From an uncultured Bacteroidaceae bacterium (lineage in GTDB: Bacteria > Bacteroidota > Bacteroidia > Bacteroidales > Bacteroidaceae), in the NCBI GenBank assembly GCA_944320955.1, contig CALUJL010000029.1, forward strand, positions 124,001 through 188,000: 64,000 nucleotides of DNA, given 5' to 3'. Below the pieces are notes generated by a model. The model was not told the origin of the DNA. It ran no database searches and was given only the letters and a program-made list of their open reading frames with translations. Every line of letters starts with the position of its first letter. Within the stretch, counting starts at the first letter, position 1. Position numbers and translations under genes: made by a program. Positions 19,501-27,227 of this stretch are shown here, piece by piece.

Positions 19501-20104
19501 AATGGGTGTGGACGGGACTCCCGTGCGTTGCCACAAGTGGGAGAAGGAAGGATATGCCTACTACAAGCTCTATTACAACGAAGACTTCGAGGGAAACTAC
19601 GTCAGCGTGGCAGCGGTAAACGAATGGGAGCAGCCCAGCATCTTTTTCGACCCGCTGGGTTCCGTCTATATGTCCATATCCTATAAAAATTACCAAGGAG
19701 GAACCGTCAGCTACGAAGGCAGGAAAACCATCATCCGCAACCCCTACTGGCAATTCTCCTTGGACCAGGCCGAAGGAATCTCTCCCCAACTCGTGCCTTA
19801 CCTGCATATCCTGGACAAGTCCAGCCCGCTCTACGGCAAGAGCGGCCTGCGCGACGGCGACCGGATCGTAGCCCTCGGCAGCTGGCGCCTGGGCGGTTCG
19901 GAAGAAGCTTTTGCCGCACAGTGGAAGAAGCTGCCGCAGACGCCGCTCCCCATATCGGTCCTCCGCCCGACGGCCGACTCTTTTGTCCGCATCGAGAAGA
20001 CGGTTTCCACAAGCAATGCCCCGCTGGAAGAATACCACTTCTATGCTCTGACAAAGGACGAGCAGGCATTTCTTGAAAACTATCTAAACGCTCCCGACAA
20101 ATGA
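16598..20104 (+). CDS. Membrane-spanning STAND NTPase with large extracytoplasmic YD-like region and PDZ-like end
   Basis: A 1168-residue protein. The cytoplasmic part is an nSTAND1-like ATPase: GRDEDI at about 23-28, Walker A GKSGIGKS (45-52), Walker B LLVIFDQFEE (130-139), FTLREDFLSDF (217-227) and YGLRPINEEQ (242-251). A charged coiled segment (about 405-440) leads to one transmembrane helix at about 445-467 (LLAVASVLTAILMGCALYYM). About 700 residues follow outside: a module NGWPVGIGRELSSSERQ..YYKLS, RHS/YD-like repeats (YDVRGQ, YDNRGN), and a PDZ-like end (about 1060-1140, SGLRDGDRIVALGSW). STAND proteins act as ligand-triggered switches; here the sensing part lies across the membrane from the ATPase. 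It is flanked by the SIR2-TIR gene (5 bases) and the next gene (ATGA overlap). Confidence 0.85.
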   Translation: MNEKMKNPWRGLQAYREGEILYGRDEDILRLSGQVLSDTDTVLYGKSGIGKSSLLNAGVIPAARRKGVFPVSIRLEHRAGARSYVGQVQYALEEAGVAVRPAHPTVSREASFWEFVHCNRFYIGEERQKLLVIFDQFEEIFTLQQDIQRKRQFFEEMADLLNDIMPRSIAGISGRKEKETEAAEISDAGDLDLDDLDFSLEPDTHKYIDDNEVHFVFTLREDFLSDFEYYTAAIPSLKQHRYGLRPINEEQASEIIQKPQRGLVSGQVAKLIIEKVTGRSDFEIDGKPEIEVDSAVLSLYLSRLYEEKDGEAITAGLVENKGGAIIQDFYDSCIRDIPPQVVEYLEDELLNADGRRENKSLSIVCRKVGKEPVGRLINCQLLRRFAYAGDIRVEFIHDILCPVIRERKEQREAARLQEEERRKQEAEKQCILAEVARIRRRNRQRLLAVASVLTAILMGCALYYMMYIHVYESYYAAFERRNGWPVGIGRELSSSERQRTPLYYKLSHKGSLPYDTDVEVMSSNPRLPLSPRVPSLEADGEERGDMRAAAYYDMLSRIRTLHFVEGENGKVDKEIATDENGSALFVINYFHLPGRPEAWQLFNTPTGQSLKIRDNEVDRVKLSWDREGRIESLMYFDARGVRQPVAKGAYGYLFRYAGDGEKTFRYVLDGYGRAKQGEWNVQISRTAGNDTLETAYAKARSVEDTLPAPAVGPRGYSRSVRTGNRVQLYDVRGQQIATCSLKYDNRGNIVEERTEGNIPVPYPASVRYTYDHQTGYLIAEEKLDRDGRPFSADTTGIYKKQWQYTPEGQLVSEEFLAPGGESLFAHRISRSGDVTSDLVDDKIRRLYILRVDSLLADGRTTSYYGPGRIPLNHRQTAEQDTLEYCRVAIRRTESGETRTYYSYDTASRQTLPFATMSTSYGGQRSVSRLEEGTKGEGSRYYQLYDPSGKIIRSMIYFYQNGQPIARAVMGVDGTPVRCHKWEKEGYAYYKLYYNEDFEGNYVSVAAVNEWEQPSIFFDPLGSVYMSISYKNYQGGTVSYEGRKTIIRNPYWQFSLDQAEGISPQLVPYLHILDKSSPLYGKSGLRDGDRIVALGSWRLGGSEEAFAAQWKKLPQTPLPISVLRPTADSFVRIEKTVSTSNAPLEEYHFYALTKDEQAFLENYLNAPDK

Positions 20105-21267
20105 AAGCACGCTTTCTCCTCTCCGCCCTGCTGGCCGCGCAAGCCGGCCTCCTGCCCCTGCAGGCCCAGATACGCGACATTCCGGTCATCGATGCCGTCA
20201 CCGAAGCCAAGAGACAGGGAGTCAACGAAAACACCCGCCTGGCCCTCTCGCCGGCCGGCCGCAGCAACAAGCGGCAAGCCGAAGCCTCCCCGGACCAGGC
20301 CGGAGCCTCCGAGCTCTACCGCGGCGTCATCCGCAAGTACACCTGGTACGTGGGCGTCGGCTCCCCGCTGTCGGAAGAAGAGGCCTCCCGCCTGCCTTAC
20401 TATTTCCGGCTCTCGATGAAAAACCCGCAGGGGCACTGGCAACACCTGGAAGCCCTGCACCGGGACACGCTGACCACGCGCCACAACCTGAGCACCTACG
20501 TGCTGGACAAGCAATACGACCGGGACGGGCGTAACGCCGAGTGGCGGAAGAGGCTGCAGTCCGTGGCACAATGGATCCAAATCCCCGGGCTGGACGGGAA
20601 CGAAATGATAGAAGAACGGGCCTACGACGCCGAGGGAAACATGATGTACAGCTTCCTGCCCGTGCGGAATGCCGACGGGCGGGTGACAGGAAGTTACAAC
20701 GATGCCTGGGGAATGCCGGCCGACTTGCGCGAAGACACCACCACGACCTACGGAAGCGTCGTGTGCATCACCTACGACACCGCCGGGCGGGACTCCATCG
20801 TCGACTTCCTCGACGGGCAGGGGCTGCGCAAGTACAACTCCAACGGGGTATACCAGCAGCGCTACATCTACGACGCCGACGACCGCCTGCTGATGTCCAC
20901 CTCGCACAATGTGGTAGGCGACTACATCACCGACAACTGGGGAAACTGCGGTATCCGCTACACCTACGACGATGAAAACCACACCCGCCTCCTCACCGTC
21001 GTAGACCGCAATCTCCTCCCCATGCGGATGCCCACCGGAAGAGCCGACGGCACACAGACCTACATCTCCTGCGAAATCCGGACCGACCGGTGGGGGAGAG
21101 ACGAGGAATGCCTCATGAAAGGCATCATGGGCCAGGCCGACTCGACCCGATCCGGCCTGCACCGCATCGTCTACCGCTACGACGAAGAGGGAAACCTGCA
21201 GGAGACCCTGTATTATGACTTGGAAAACCAACCGATGACCGAAGCTCAGGCCCGCAAAAACAACTGA
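20101..21267 (+). CDS. Secreted YD-like repeat protein sharing the STAND extracytoplasmic module
   Basis: A 388-residue protein with a signal peptide (about 1-23, ending LPLQAQ) and no transmembrane helix beyond it. Residues about 75-110 (TWYVGVGSPLSEEEASRLP, YYFRLS) match the module following the transmembrane helix of the STAND protein. Short repeats of the type AYDAEGN, TYDTAGRDSIVDFLD and DNWGNCGIRYTYDD follow. The last blocks are close to DRWGNDSIVQYLDARG and DNWGNCGVECTYD in the next gene, so the two are paralogues. No catalytic motif is seen. It overlaps the STAND stop codon (ATGA), so translation is coupled. The role is unknown; a ligand-binding partner of the STAND ectodomain is inferred. 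Confidence 0.8.
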   Translation: MKARFLLSALLAAQAGLLPLQAQIRDIPVIDAVTEAKRQGVNENTRLALSPAGRSNKRQAEASPDQAGASELYRGVIRKYTWYVGVGSPLSEEEASRLPYYFRLSMKNPQGHWQHLEALHRDTLTTRHNLSTYVLDKQYDRDGRNAEWRKRLQSVAQWIQIPGLDGNEMIEERAYDAEGNMMYSFLPVRNADGRVTGSYNDAWGMPADLREDTTTTYGSVVCITYDTAGRDSIVDFLDGQGLRKYNSNGVYQQRYIYDADDRLLMSTSHNVVGDYITDNWGNCGIRYTYDDENHTRLLTVVDRNLLPMRMPTGRADGTQTYISCEIRTDRWGRDEECLMKGIMGQADSTRSGLHRIVYRYDEEGNLQETLYYDLENQPMTEAQARKNN

Positions 21268-21272
21268 CCGAC

Positions 21273-24200
21273 ATGAAGAAAACCATCCTCCTGTTCCTGT
21301 TTGCCCTTGCCGTCTCCACCGCATCGCAGGCCCAATTCCGCGAATACCAGTACCTCCAGAAGAAAGCCCGCATGGAATGGGCGAAAAAAGCCCCGCCGCA
21401 ACCGGCAAAAAGCGCTGCCGCTTTTTCCGAAAAGTCCCGCACCTTTTTAAGAAAAGCCCCGGCACTTCCCGACACGGTCTACAGCATCGGGACACGCAAG
21501 CGGCACGGATGGTTCGAGCCGAACGGCATCCTGACCAAGGAACAGGCCGCGCACCGCCATGCCACCTGCCGCTTCACCCGGCGCAACGCCCGGGGCCGGT
21601 GGTGCAAAATGGAGACCATCAATGCCTACGGAGGCTACACTCCGGGAATCAGTAGCCCCTATATCCTGAAACTGGGCTCCGTCGAGAGCGACTCCCTGGC
21701 CAACAAAGAATGGGCCGAGCGGGCGAAAACGGCCTGCATCTTTGAGTTCGTGCCCGACCCCTCAGGCGAAAACATCGTGCAGGAGCGTGCCTACGACAAG
21801 GACATGAACGTGGTCTACATCTATTCCCGCACCCCTTTTCTCGCCGACAGCCTCGGCCACCGGCGGTACATAGGGGCGTACAAAGACATCTACGGCCTGC
21901 CGGCCGAGATGCGCCAGCAGCCCGGATACACCTACGGCACGCTCGTCCTGCTCACCGAAGACCGCTGGGGCAACGACTCCATCGTGCAATACCTCGACGC
22001 CCGGGGGCGCGCCAAGCCCAATTCGGAAGGAGTGGCAATGGAAGCCTACATACATGACGAACGGGGGAACTGCGTGAGGCAGCAGTCGCGCGACGCGCAG
22101 GGGAATCTCGTGATAGACAATTGGGGAAACTGCGGCGTGGAATGCACCTACGACACGCTGTCTTTGCAGCAAAGCGCCCTGTATATGGACGACCGGTGGA
22201 GGCCCATGCGGATGTCGGGACTGCGGGAAAACTTCGAAACGGAAGGCGTATTCAAGGTACTCTTCGAATACGACCGCTACGGCAGGCTGACCGAACAAAT
22301 ACATGTGACGCCGGAAAACAAACCGGACACGTCAACCGACGGGATCCACCGCTACGTCCTGGGCTACGACGAGCGGGGAAATACCATATCCACCAAGAGC
22401 TACGGCCTGGATGGGCGGTTGAAAACCAACAGATACGGCTATGCCGTGGCCCTTCAGGAGTTCGACTCTTGCGGAAAAGTCACAGAAGTCCGCCTTTACG
22501 ACCGCAGCGACCGGTCCATAAATTCCCTTACCCGCCGCCAATGGAGCTACGATAACGAAGGGAAGCAACTCTCATATATCGAAACTATCACCGCAGGAAA
22601 CCGGACAGACACTACGTACCACGAATTCCAGAACGAAGCGATCGCTTATACGAAGTTTTCCGACCAGGCCATCCGCATAGACTCTTTGGACGAGAAAGGG
22701 CGCACCGTCTGCACTTCTTGGTACGACTGGGAAATGAATCCCATTGTGGGAAAGTATTCCGGCTATCATAAAGAGAGGACCAGCTATACGGAACTTGCAG
22801 ACGGGATGCAGGAGATCCGCATCACAGAATTCGATGAAAAAGGGAACCTCTGCGGCGAGCTCCCCGATTTTCACTGCATCATAGACTCCATACGCCATAC
22901 GAAATGGGTGCGTAATTACGACACTTCAAGCTATCTTACAGGGACTTACCTTCAGAAATTGGATGTCCGGAACGAAAAAGTCCTAGCCCAGTCGGATGCC
23001 AATGCTTTCGGCCGGGTATGTCGGGCCGGAGGGATCTCCGGAGTGCGGCACTACAATGTAGACGTACTCTATACCCAAAAAGGAAAATTTGCCTCGTTTG
23101 TCGGAAAGGACGAGTTTGGCGAACCGGATTACATCGATGCCAATACGAGATTACTCTACTATTATCAAAATGCGACGGCCGTGGGGCAAAGCAAATTCTA
23201 CGACGAAGACAGCCGGGAGATTACGGACATGGACGAACTGCGGGATGCCTGTCCCAAGGCGATGACAATAGAAATCGTGGACAGCACGGCCTACCGCCTA
23301 GGATTGCAGGACAACGATTTGATACTGAAGTATGGCGACTACGCCATAGAGCTTGAGCAGATTCCGACCCTCGACGCGTTCCGGGCCAAATGGGCAATAT
23401 ATTCCGTATTGGGGGCGCGGAAGAAGCGCGAAATGGTCGTGTTCCGCGTAAATCCGCAGACGCGTGAGTACGGACTGGTCCGTATAGACAACCTGACGGG
23501 TACAGACGCCGAATTGGGATTCATAGCCCACATCCGCTACCTGACCCGGCGCCAGAAGAAGCGTCTCGTAGAGGCCATAGACCGGAACATGGCATCGCCG
23601 GAGGCACTTGTCTCATGGGATGACTTCAACCGGGGCAACGAATACGAAGGTGACAATACGATTCTTTTCAACTTCACAAATTTGTATCGGAACAGACGCA
23701 ATACTCCTTACGGTAAGCAAATCACGGTTCCCGCCATCCTCTTGGCCTTTTGTTCTGAAGATGGCCATACTGCATGGGAAACAGGCGAAGGACTTGATGG
23801 GGTAGAGACAATGATTGAAATGCGTAATATGCCACAAAAGGAATATCCCCGGATTGATTTCTGTTTTACCACCGACTTGCAGGCCATAAAGCCGCTCAAG
23901 ACTAAAGAGCAAGTTATGGGAGTCAATTTATATGACCTGAATGTTTCGGACAAACTATACAATCAAATAGTAAACTTAACAAAGCAGGCCCGGAAGCAAA
24001 TGCTCCCCGCAGAGGAAAAACGTCCGGTTATGACTCAAAAAGAGGTGAGGGGAATTTGGAAGACAAGTCTCGACATCAACAACGACCCTTGGGAAATAGT
24101 GCTCTCCCTAGACAAGAAAAACAAAATGCAGAGCTTTTGGTATCTCAATCAGTCGGTAGAAATGGACGCCAACATATCTTTGGCTGTCGACATGGTTATC

Positions 24201-24518
24201 GGAATGGAAGGAAAGTGGAGCATGGAATCGGGCAGACTGCAGATTGAAAACGATACGGCCTCGGCCCGTGTGGTCTACAACCGGATGGACATTGAAGGAA
24301 TGGATGAGGAAACAAAGAAGACAGCACTGCCCCAGCTCATGGATTATATGAAGCAAATGGAGCCGGTTTTAGTAGAGTCTTGTATCTCTGGCCTTTCCGC
24401 AAAACTCGCATCACCTGTCCGGGCGTGCTTTAAGGAGAAACTGATTCTTCAAGACAATACGGCCTTTACCCGATTGAGCAGAAGGGAATTCAGCAGGATG
24501 GCCAAGGATATACCCTGA
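21273..24518 (+). CDS. Large secreted YD-like repeat protein with PDZ-like and lipocalin-like C-terminal domains
   Basis: A 1081-residue protein with a signal peptide (1 to about 21, ending ASQAQ). Residues about 38-67 are encoded by four units of the 22-bp dispersed repeat (KSAAAFSEKSRTF). Then come the shared module (HGWFEPNGILTKEQAAHRH, about 76-94) and YD-like repeats paralogous to the preceding gene (about 165-300). A PDZ-like segment lies at about 660-760 (YRLGLQDNDLILKYGDYAIE). The end (about 924-1070, VRGIWKTSLDIN and GKWSMESGRLQI) looks like a lipocalin-type barrel found in Bacteroidales lipoproteins. The last third (from about 23.6 kb) is visibly AT-richer than the rest, suggesting a composite origin. 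It ends the SIR2-TIR/STAND operon. Confidence 0.78.
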   Translation: MKKTILLFLFALAVSTASQAQFREYQYLQKKARMEWAKKAPPQPAKSAAAFSEKSRTFLRKAPALPDTVYSIGTRKRHGWFEPNGILTKEQAAHRHATCRFTRRNARGRWCKMETINAYGGYTPGISSPYILKLGSVESDSLANKEWAERAKTACIFEFVPDPSGENIVQERAYDKDMNVVYIYSRTPFLADSLGHRRYIGAYKDIYGLPAEMRQQPGYTYGTLVLLTEDRWGNDSIVQYLDARGRAKPNSEGVAMEAYIHDERGNCVRQQSRDAQGNLVIDNWGNCGVECTYDTLSLQQSALYMDDRWRPMRMSGLRENFETEGVFKVLFEYDRYGRLTEQIHVTPENKPDTSTDGIHRYVLGYDERGNTISTKSYGLDGRLKTNRYGYAVALQEFDSCGKVTEVRLYDRSDRSINSLTRRQWSYDNEGKQLSYIETITAGNRTDTTYHEFQNEAIAYTKFSDQAIRIDSLDEKGRTVCTSWYDWEMNPIVGKYSGYHKERTSYTELADGMQEIRITEFDEKGNLCGELPDFHCIIDSIRHTKWVRNYDTSSYLTGTYLQKLDVRNEKVLAQSDANAFGRVCRAGGISGVRHYNVDVLYTQKGKFASFVGKDEFGEPDYIDANTRLLYYYQNATAVGQSKFYDEDSREITDMDELRDACPKAMTIEIVDSTAYRLGLQDNDLILKYGDYAIELEQIPTLDAFRAKWAIYSVLGARKKREMVVFRVNPQTREYGLVRIDNLTGTDAELGFIAHIRYLTRRQKKRLVEAIDRNMASPEALVSWDDFNRGNEYEGDNTILFNFTNLYRNRRNTPYGKQITVPAILLAFCSEDGHTAWETGEGLDGVETMIEMRNMPQKEYPRIDFCFTTDLQAIKPLKTKEQVMGVNLYDLNVSDKLYNQIVNLTKQARKQMLPAEEKRPVMTQKEVRGIWKTSLDINNDPWEIVLSLDKKNKMQSFWYLNQSVEMDANISLAVDMVIGMEGKWSMESGRLQIENDTASARVVYNRMDIEGMDEETKKTALPQLMDYMKQMEPVLVESCISGLSAKLASPVRACFKEKLILQDNTAFTRLSRREFSRMAKDIP
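21384..21474. repeat. 22-bp palindromic unit repeat, locus C (four units, in frame inside a CDS)
   Basis: Bases after the A-runs are at 21390, 21412, 21434 and 21456, a perfect 22-base spacing. It lies just after the signal peptide region of the large secreted protein and keeps that frame open. The adjacent paralogue (20101-21267) lacks it, which suggests insertion. Confidence 0.85.
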
Positions 24519-24606
24519 CCGGGGTGGCATCTTTATGGAAGGACTCAAAAGGGCTTCCCGCCAAGGGGCTTCATGATGCCCGGGAAGAAATAACCGCCCC
24601 GATTTT

Positions 24607-24637
24607 TTTGCCCCTTGGCGGATAAAAGCTATCTTTG
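24607..24637 (+). promoter_or_regulatory. Complete Bacteroidales promoter for ftsY (TTTG-N19-TATCTTTG)
   Basis: A -33 TTTG (24607-24610) and -7 TATCTTTG (24630-24637) separated by 19 bases form the best full promoter in the window. The in-frame TTG at 24635 lies inside the -7 element, so the true ftsY start is the ATG at 24665. Confidence 0.75.
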
Positions 24638-24664
24638 CCCCTTAACAACGAAACAAACAACCGT

Positions 24665-25630
24665 ATGGGGATTTTTAGCTTCTTCTCGAAAGAAAAAAAG
24701 GAAACGCTCGACAAGGGTTTGCAAAAGACTAAGGAAAGCGTCTTCTCCAAGATTGCGCGCGCCATTGCCGGCAAATCGAAGGTGGACGACGAGGTGTTGG
24801 ACAATCTGGAGGAGGTCTTGATCACCTCCGATGTGGGAGTCGACACGACCTTGAAGATCATCCGCCGGATAGAAGAGCGGGTACAACGCGACAAATACGT
24901 GGATACTGCCGAACTGAACCGCATCCTGCGCGAAGAGATAGCTGCCTTGTTGGCAGAAAACCAGCAGAACGAAAGCAGTCTGGACTTCGAAAGCCCGCTT
25001 CCCGCGAAGCCTTATGTAATATTGGTAGTAGGAGTGAACGGAGTGGGGAAGACCACGACCATCGGGAAGCTGGCCCACCAGTACAAAAGCGCAGGGAAAA
25101 AGGTGATGCTCGGCGCGGCCGACACGTTCCGCGCTGCAGCCGTGGAGCAATTGGAGATATGGGGCGGGCGCGTCGGCGTGCCGGTCGTCAAGCAGAAGAT
25201 GGGGGCCGACCCGGCTTCCGTAGCGTATGATACGATAAGTTCTGCCGCGGCCAACGACGTGGACGTCGTAATCATCGACACGGCCGGGCGCTTGCACAAT
25301 AAGGTCGGCCTGATGAACGAACTGACGAAGATAAAAAACGTAATGAAGAAAGTCGTTCCGCACGCACCCGATGAGGTTTTGCTGGTTCTGGACGGCTCGA
25401 CGGGACAAAATGCCTTCGAACAGGCCAAACAGTTTACGCTGGCCACGGATGTCTCTGCATTGGCCATCACAAAGCTGGACGGCACGGCCAAAGGAGGCGT
25501 AGTGATCGGCGTGAGCGACCAGTTCCGGATTCCGGTGAAGTACATCGGTTTGGGAGAAAAGATGGAAGACTTGCAGGTATTCCGCAAGGAGGATTTCGTA
25601 GACTCCCTGTTCGGAAATGCCACATCCTGA
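24665..25630 (+). CDS. ftsY: Signal recognition particle receptor FtsY
   Basis: A 321-residue SRP GTPase that docks ribosome-SRP complexes at the inner membrane for co-translational insertion. The N-domain (about 20-110) is followed by the G-domain: P-loop GVNGVGKT (123-130), DTFRAAAVEQL, DTAGRLHNK and TKLDGTAKGG. The acidic A-domain found in E. coli is reduced to a short Lys/Glu-rich start, as usual in this phylum. The start is fixed by the promoter. It is followed after 8 bases by rimO, with which it probably forms an operon. Confidence 0.97.
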   Translation: MGIFSFFSKEKKETLDKGLQKTKESVFSKIARAIAGKSKVDDEVLDNLEEVLITSDVGVDTTLKIIRRIEERVQRDKYVDTAELNRILREEIAALLAENQQNESSLDFESPLPAKPYVILVVGVNGVGKTTTIGKLAHQYKSAGKKVMLGAADTFRAAAVEQLEIWGGRVGVPVVKQKMGADPASVAYDTISSAAANDVDVVIIDTAGRLHNKVGLMNELTKIKNVMKKVVPHAPDEVLLVLDGSTGQNAFEQAKQFTLATDVSALAITKLDGTAKGGVVIGVSDQFRIPVKYIGLGEKMEDLQVFRKEDFVDSLFGNATS

Positions 25631-25638
25631 AGCGGAGA

Positions 25639-26940
25639 ATGAAGAGAGGCCAAATAGACATCGTCACAATGGGCTGCTCGAAGAACCTGGTGGATTCGGA
25701 AAAGCTCATTTTCCTGCTGCAAAATGCAGGCTACCGCGTGTGCCACGACCCGGAAGTGGCTGAGGGGGAGATTGCCGTGGTCAACACTTGCGGCTTTATC
25801 GGCGACGCAAAGGAAGAGTCGGTCAACATGATCCTGCAGTTTGCCCAAGCCAAGGAAGAAGGGAGGCTGCGCAAACTGTTTGTCATGGGCTGCCTTTCGG
25901 AACGATATATGCAAGAACTCCGGCTCGACATTCCCCAAGTCGACAAATACTACGGCAAATTCGACTGGCCCCGCCTCGTGGAAGACCTCAAGGGCTTGAA
26001 GCTTGCGCCCTCTTACCAGCGTGTCCTGACCACTCCGCCGCATTATGCGTACCTCAAGATTTCGGAAGGCTGCGACAGGCGCTGCGCCTATTGCGCCATT
26101 CCGCTGATGACGGGGCGCCACCGCTCCCGCCCCATGGAAGAAATACTCGACGAAGTGCGCTACCTGGTAGGGCAGGGGGTGAAAGAGTTCCAGGTGATTG
26201 CCCAGGAACTTACCGACTACGGGATCGATTTATACCGCGAACGCTGCATCGCCACGCTGGTGGAGCGGATGGCCGACATAGAGGGCGTGGAGTGGATACG
26301 CCTGCATTATGCCTATCCCACCCATTTCCCGATGGAACTGCTGCGGGTGATGAGAGAAAAGGAGAACGTCTGCCGCTACCTCGACATAGCACTCCAGCAC
26401 ATCTGCACCCCGATATTGGAGCGGATGAAGCGCCACGTGACGGAAGAGGAGACCCTCCGGCTGATCGAAGCCATTCGCCAAAACGTGCCGGGCATTCATC
26501 TCAGGACCACTCTCATGGTCGGTTTTCCCGGAGAGACGGAAGAAGATTTCCAACAACTTATGGACTTTGTACGCCGGACGCGCTTCGAGCGCATGGGCGC
26601 TTTTGCCTATTCCGAAGAAGAGGGCACCTATGCGGCAAAACACTATGCGGACGATGTGCCGGAAGCCGTAAAACAAGAACGCCTGGACCGCCTGATGGAC
26701 CTGCAGGCCGGCATCTCCGCCGAGGTGAATGCGGAGAAAGTGGGCAAAGTCTTCCGGGTTGTCGTCGACAGGGTAGAGGGAGATTACTATGTGGCCCGTA
26801 CCGAGTTCGACTCGCCCGAAGTCGACCCGGAAGTCCTGATTCCCCGTTCGGAAAATCCCCGGCTGCAAACAGGAAATTTTTACCCGGTCCGTATCACATC
26901 GGCCGATGAATACGACCTCTACGCAACCTCACTTTTATGA
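25639..26940 (+). CDS. rimO: Ribosomal protein S12 methylthiotransferase RimO
   Basis: A 433-residue radical SAM enzyme that adds a methylthio group to the conserved Asp of ribosomal protein S12. The N-terminal methylthiotransferase domain has CSKNLVDSE and NTCGFIGDAKEESV for the auxiliary cluster. The radical SAM cluster is bound by Cys145, Cys149 and Cys152 (EGCDRRCAYCAIP). A C-terminal TRAM-like domain (about 370-433) follows. The GRHRSRP segment after the SAM motif is typical of RimO rather than MiaB. Its stop overlaps the HU start (ATGA), indicating coupling. Confidence 0.96.
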   Translation: MKRGQIDIVTMGCSKNLVDSEKLIFLLQNAGYRVCHDPEVAEGEIAVVNTCGFIGDAKEESVNMILQFAQAKEEGRLRKLFVMGCLSERYMQELRLDIPQVDKYYGKFDWPRLVEDLKGLKLAPSYQRVLTTPPHYAYLKISEGCDRRCAYCAIPLMTGRHRSRPMEEILDEVRYLVGQGVKEFQVIAQELTDYGIDLYRERCIATLVERMADIEGVEWIRLHYAYPTHFPMELLRVMREKENVCRYLDIALQHICTPILERMKRHVTEEETLRLIEAIRQNVPGIHLRTTLMVGFPGETEEDFQQLMDFVRRTRFERMGAFAYSEEEGTYAAKHYADDVPEAVKQERLDRLMDLQAGISAEVNAEKVGKVFRVVVDRVEGDYYVARTEFDSPEVDPEVLIPRSENPRLQTGNFYPVRITSADEYDLYATSLL

Positions 26941-27227
26941 AAAACAAGGAGTACATAGCGAAAGTCGCGGAAGAAGCCGGAATCTCCGTGGAGCAGGCCC
27001 AGAAGAACCTCTCGGCCCTGACCGAAGTGATGAGCGGGATTTTGCAGGAAAGCAACAGCATCGTCATTTCCGGATTCGGCACGTTCGAGGTAAAGAAGAA
27101 GAACGAACGGATTTCGGTCAACCCGGTTACGAAGAAACGCCTTCTGATCCCGCCCAAACTGGTAGTGAACTTCAAACCGACCACTTCCACAAAAGAAAAG
27201 CTGAAGGAGGGCGAACGCCATGAATGA
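26937..27227 (+). CDS. HU/IHF family DNA-binding protein
   Basis: A 96-residue nucleoid-type protein. The HU core runs from YIAKVAEEAG to the signature GFGTFEVKKKNER, then the beta-arm (VNPVTKKRLLIPPK) and VVNFKP. Such proteins bend DNA as dimers. The arm tip VNPVTKK differs from the canonical RNPxTG, so binding properties may differ. It overlaps rimO by 4 bases and the next HU-domain gene by 8 bases, making the two HU-type proteins plausible partners. Confidence 0.92.
   Translation: MKNKEYIAKVAEEAGISVEQAQKNLSALTEVMSGILQESNSIVISGFGTFEVKKKNERISVNPVTKKRLLIPPKLVVNFKPTTSTKEKLKEGERHE

Noticed and set aside
16598..24518. YD-like repeats as an Rhs/polymorphic toxin.
   Set aside because: No RHS core with a variable C-terminal toxin, no immunity gene and no secretion-system genes; the ends are PDZ-like and lipocalin-like instead.
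24554..24587. Terminator after the large secreted gene (CTTCCCG with CGGGAAG).
   Set aside because: Only 7 pairs with a 20-base loop and no following T-run; too weak to list.
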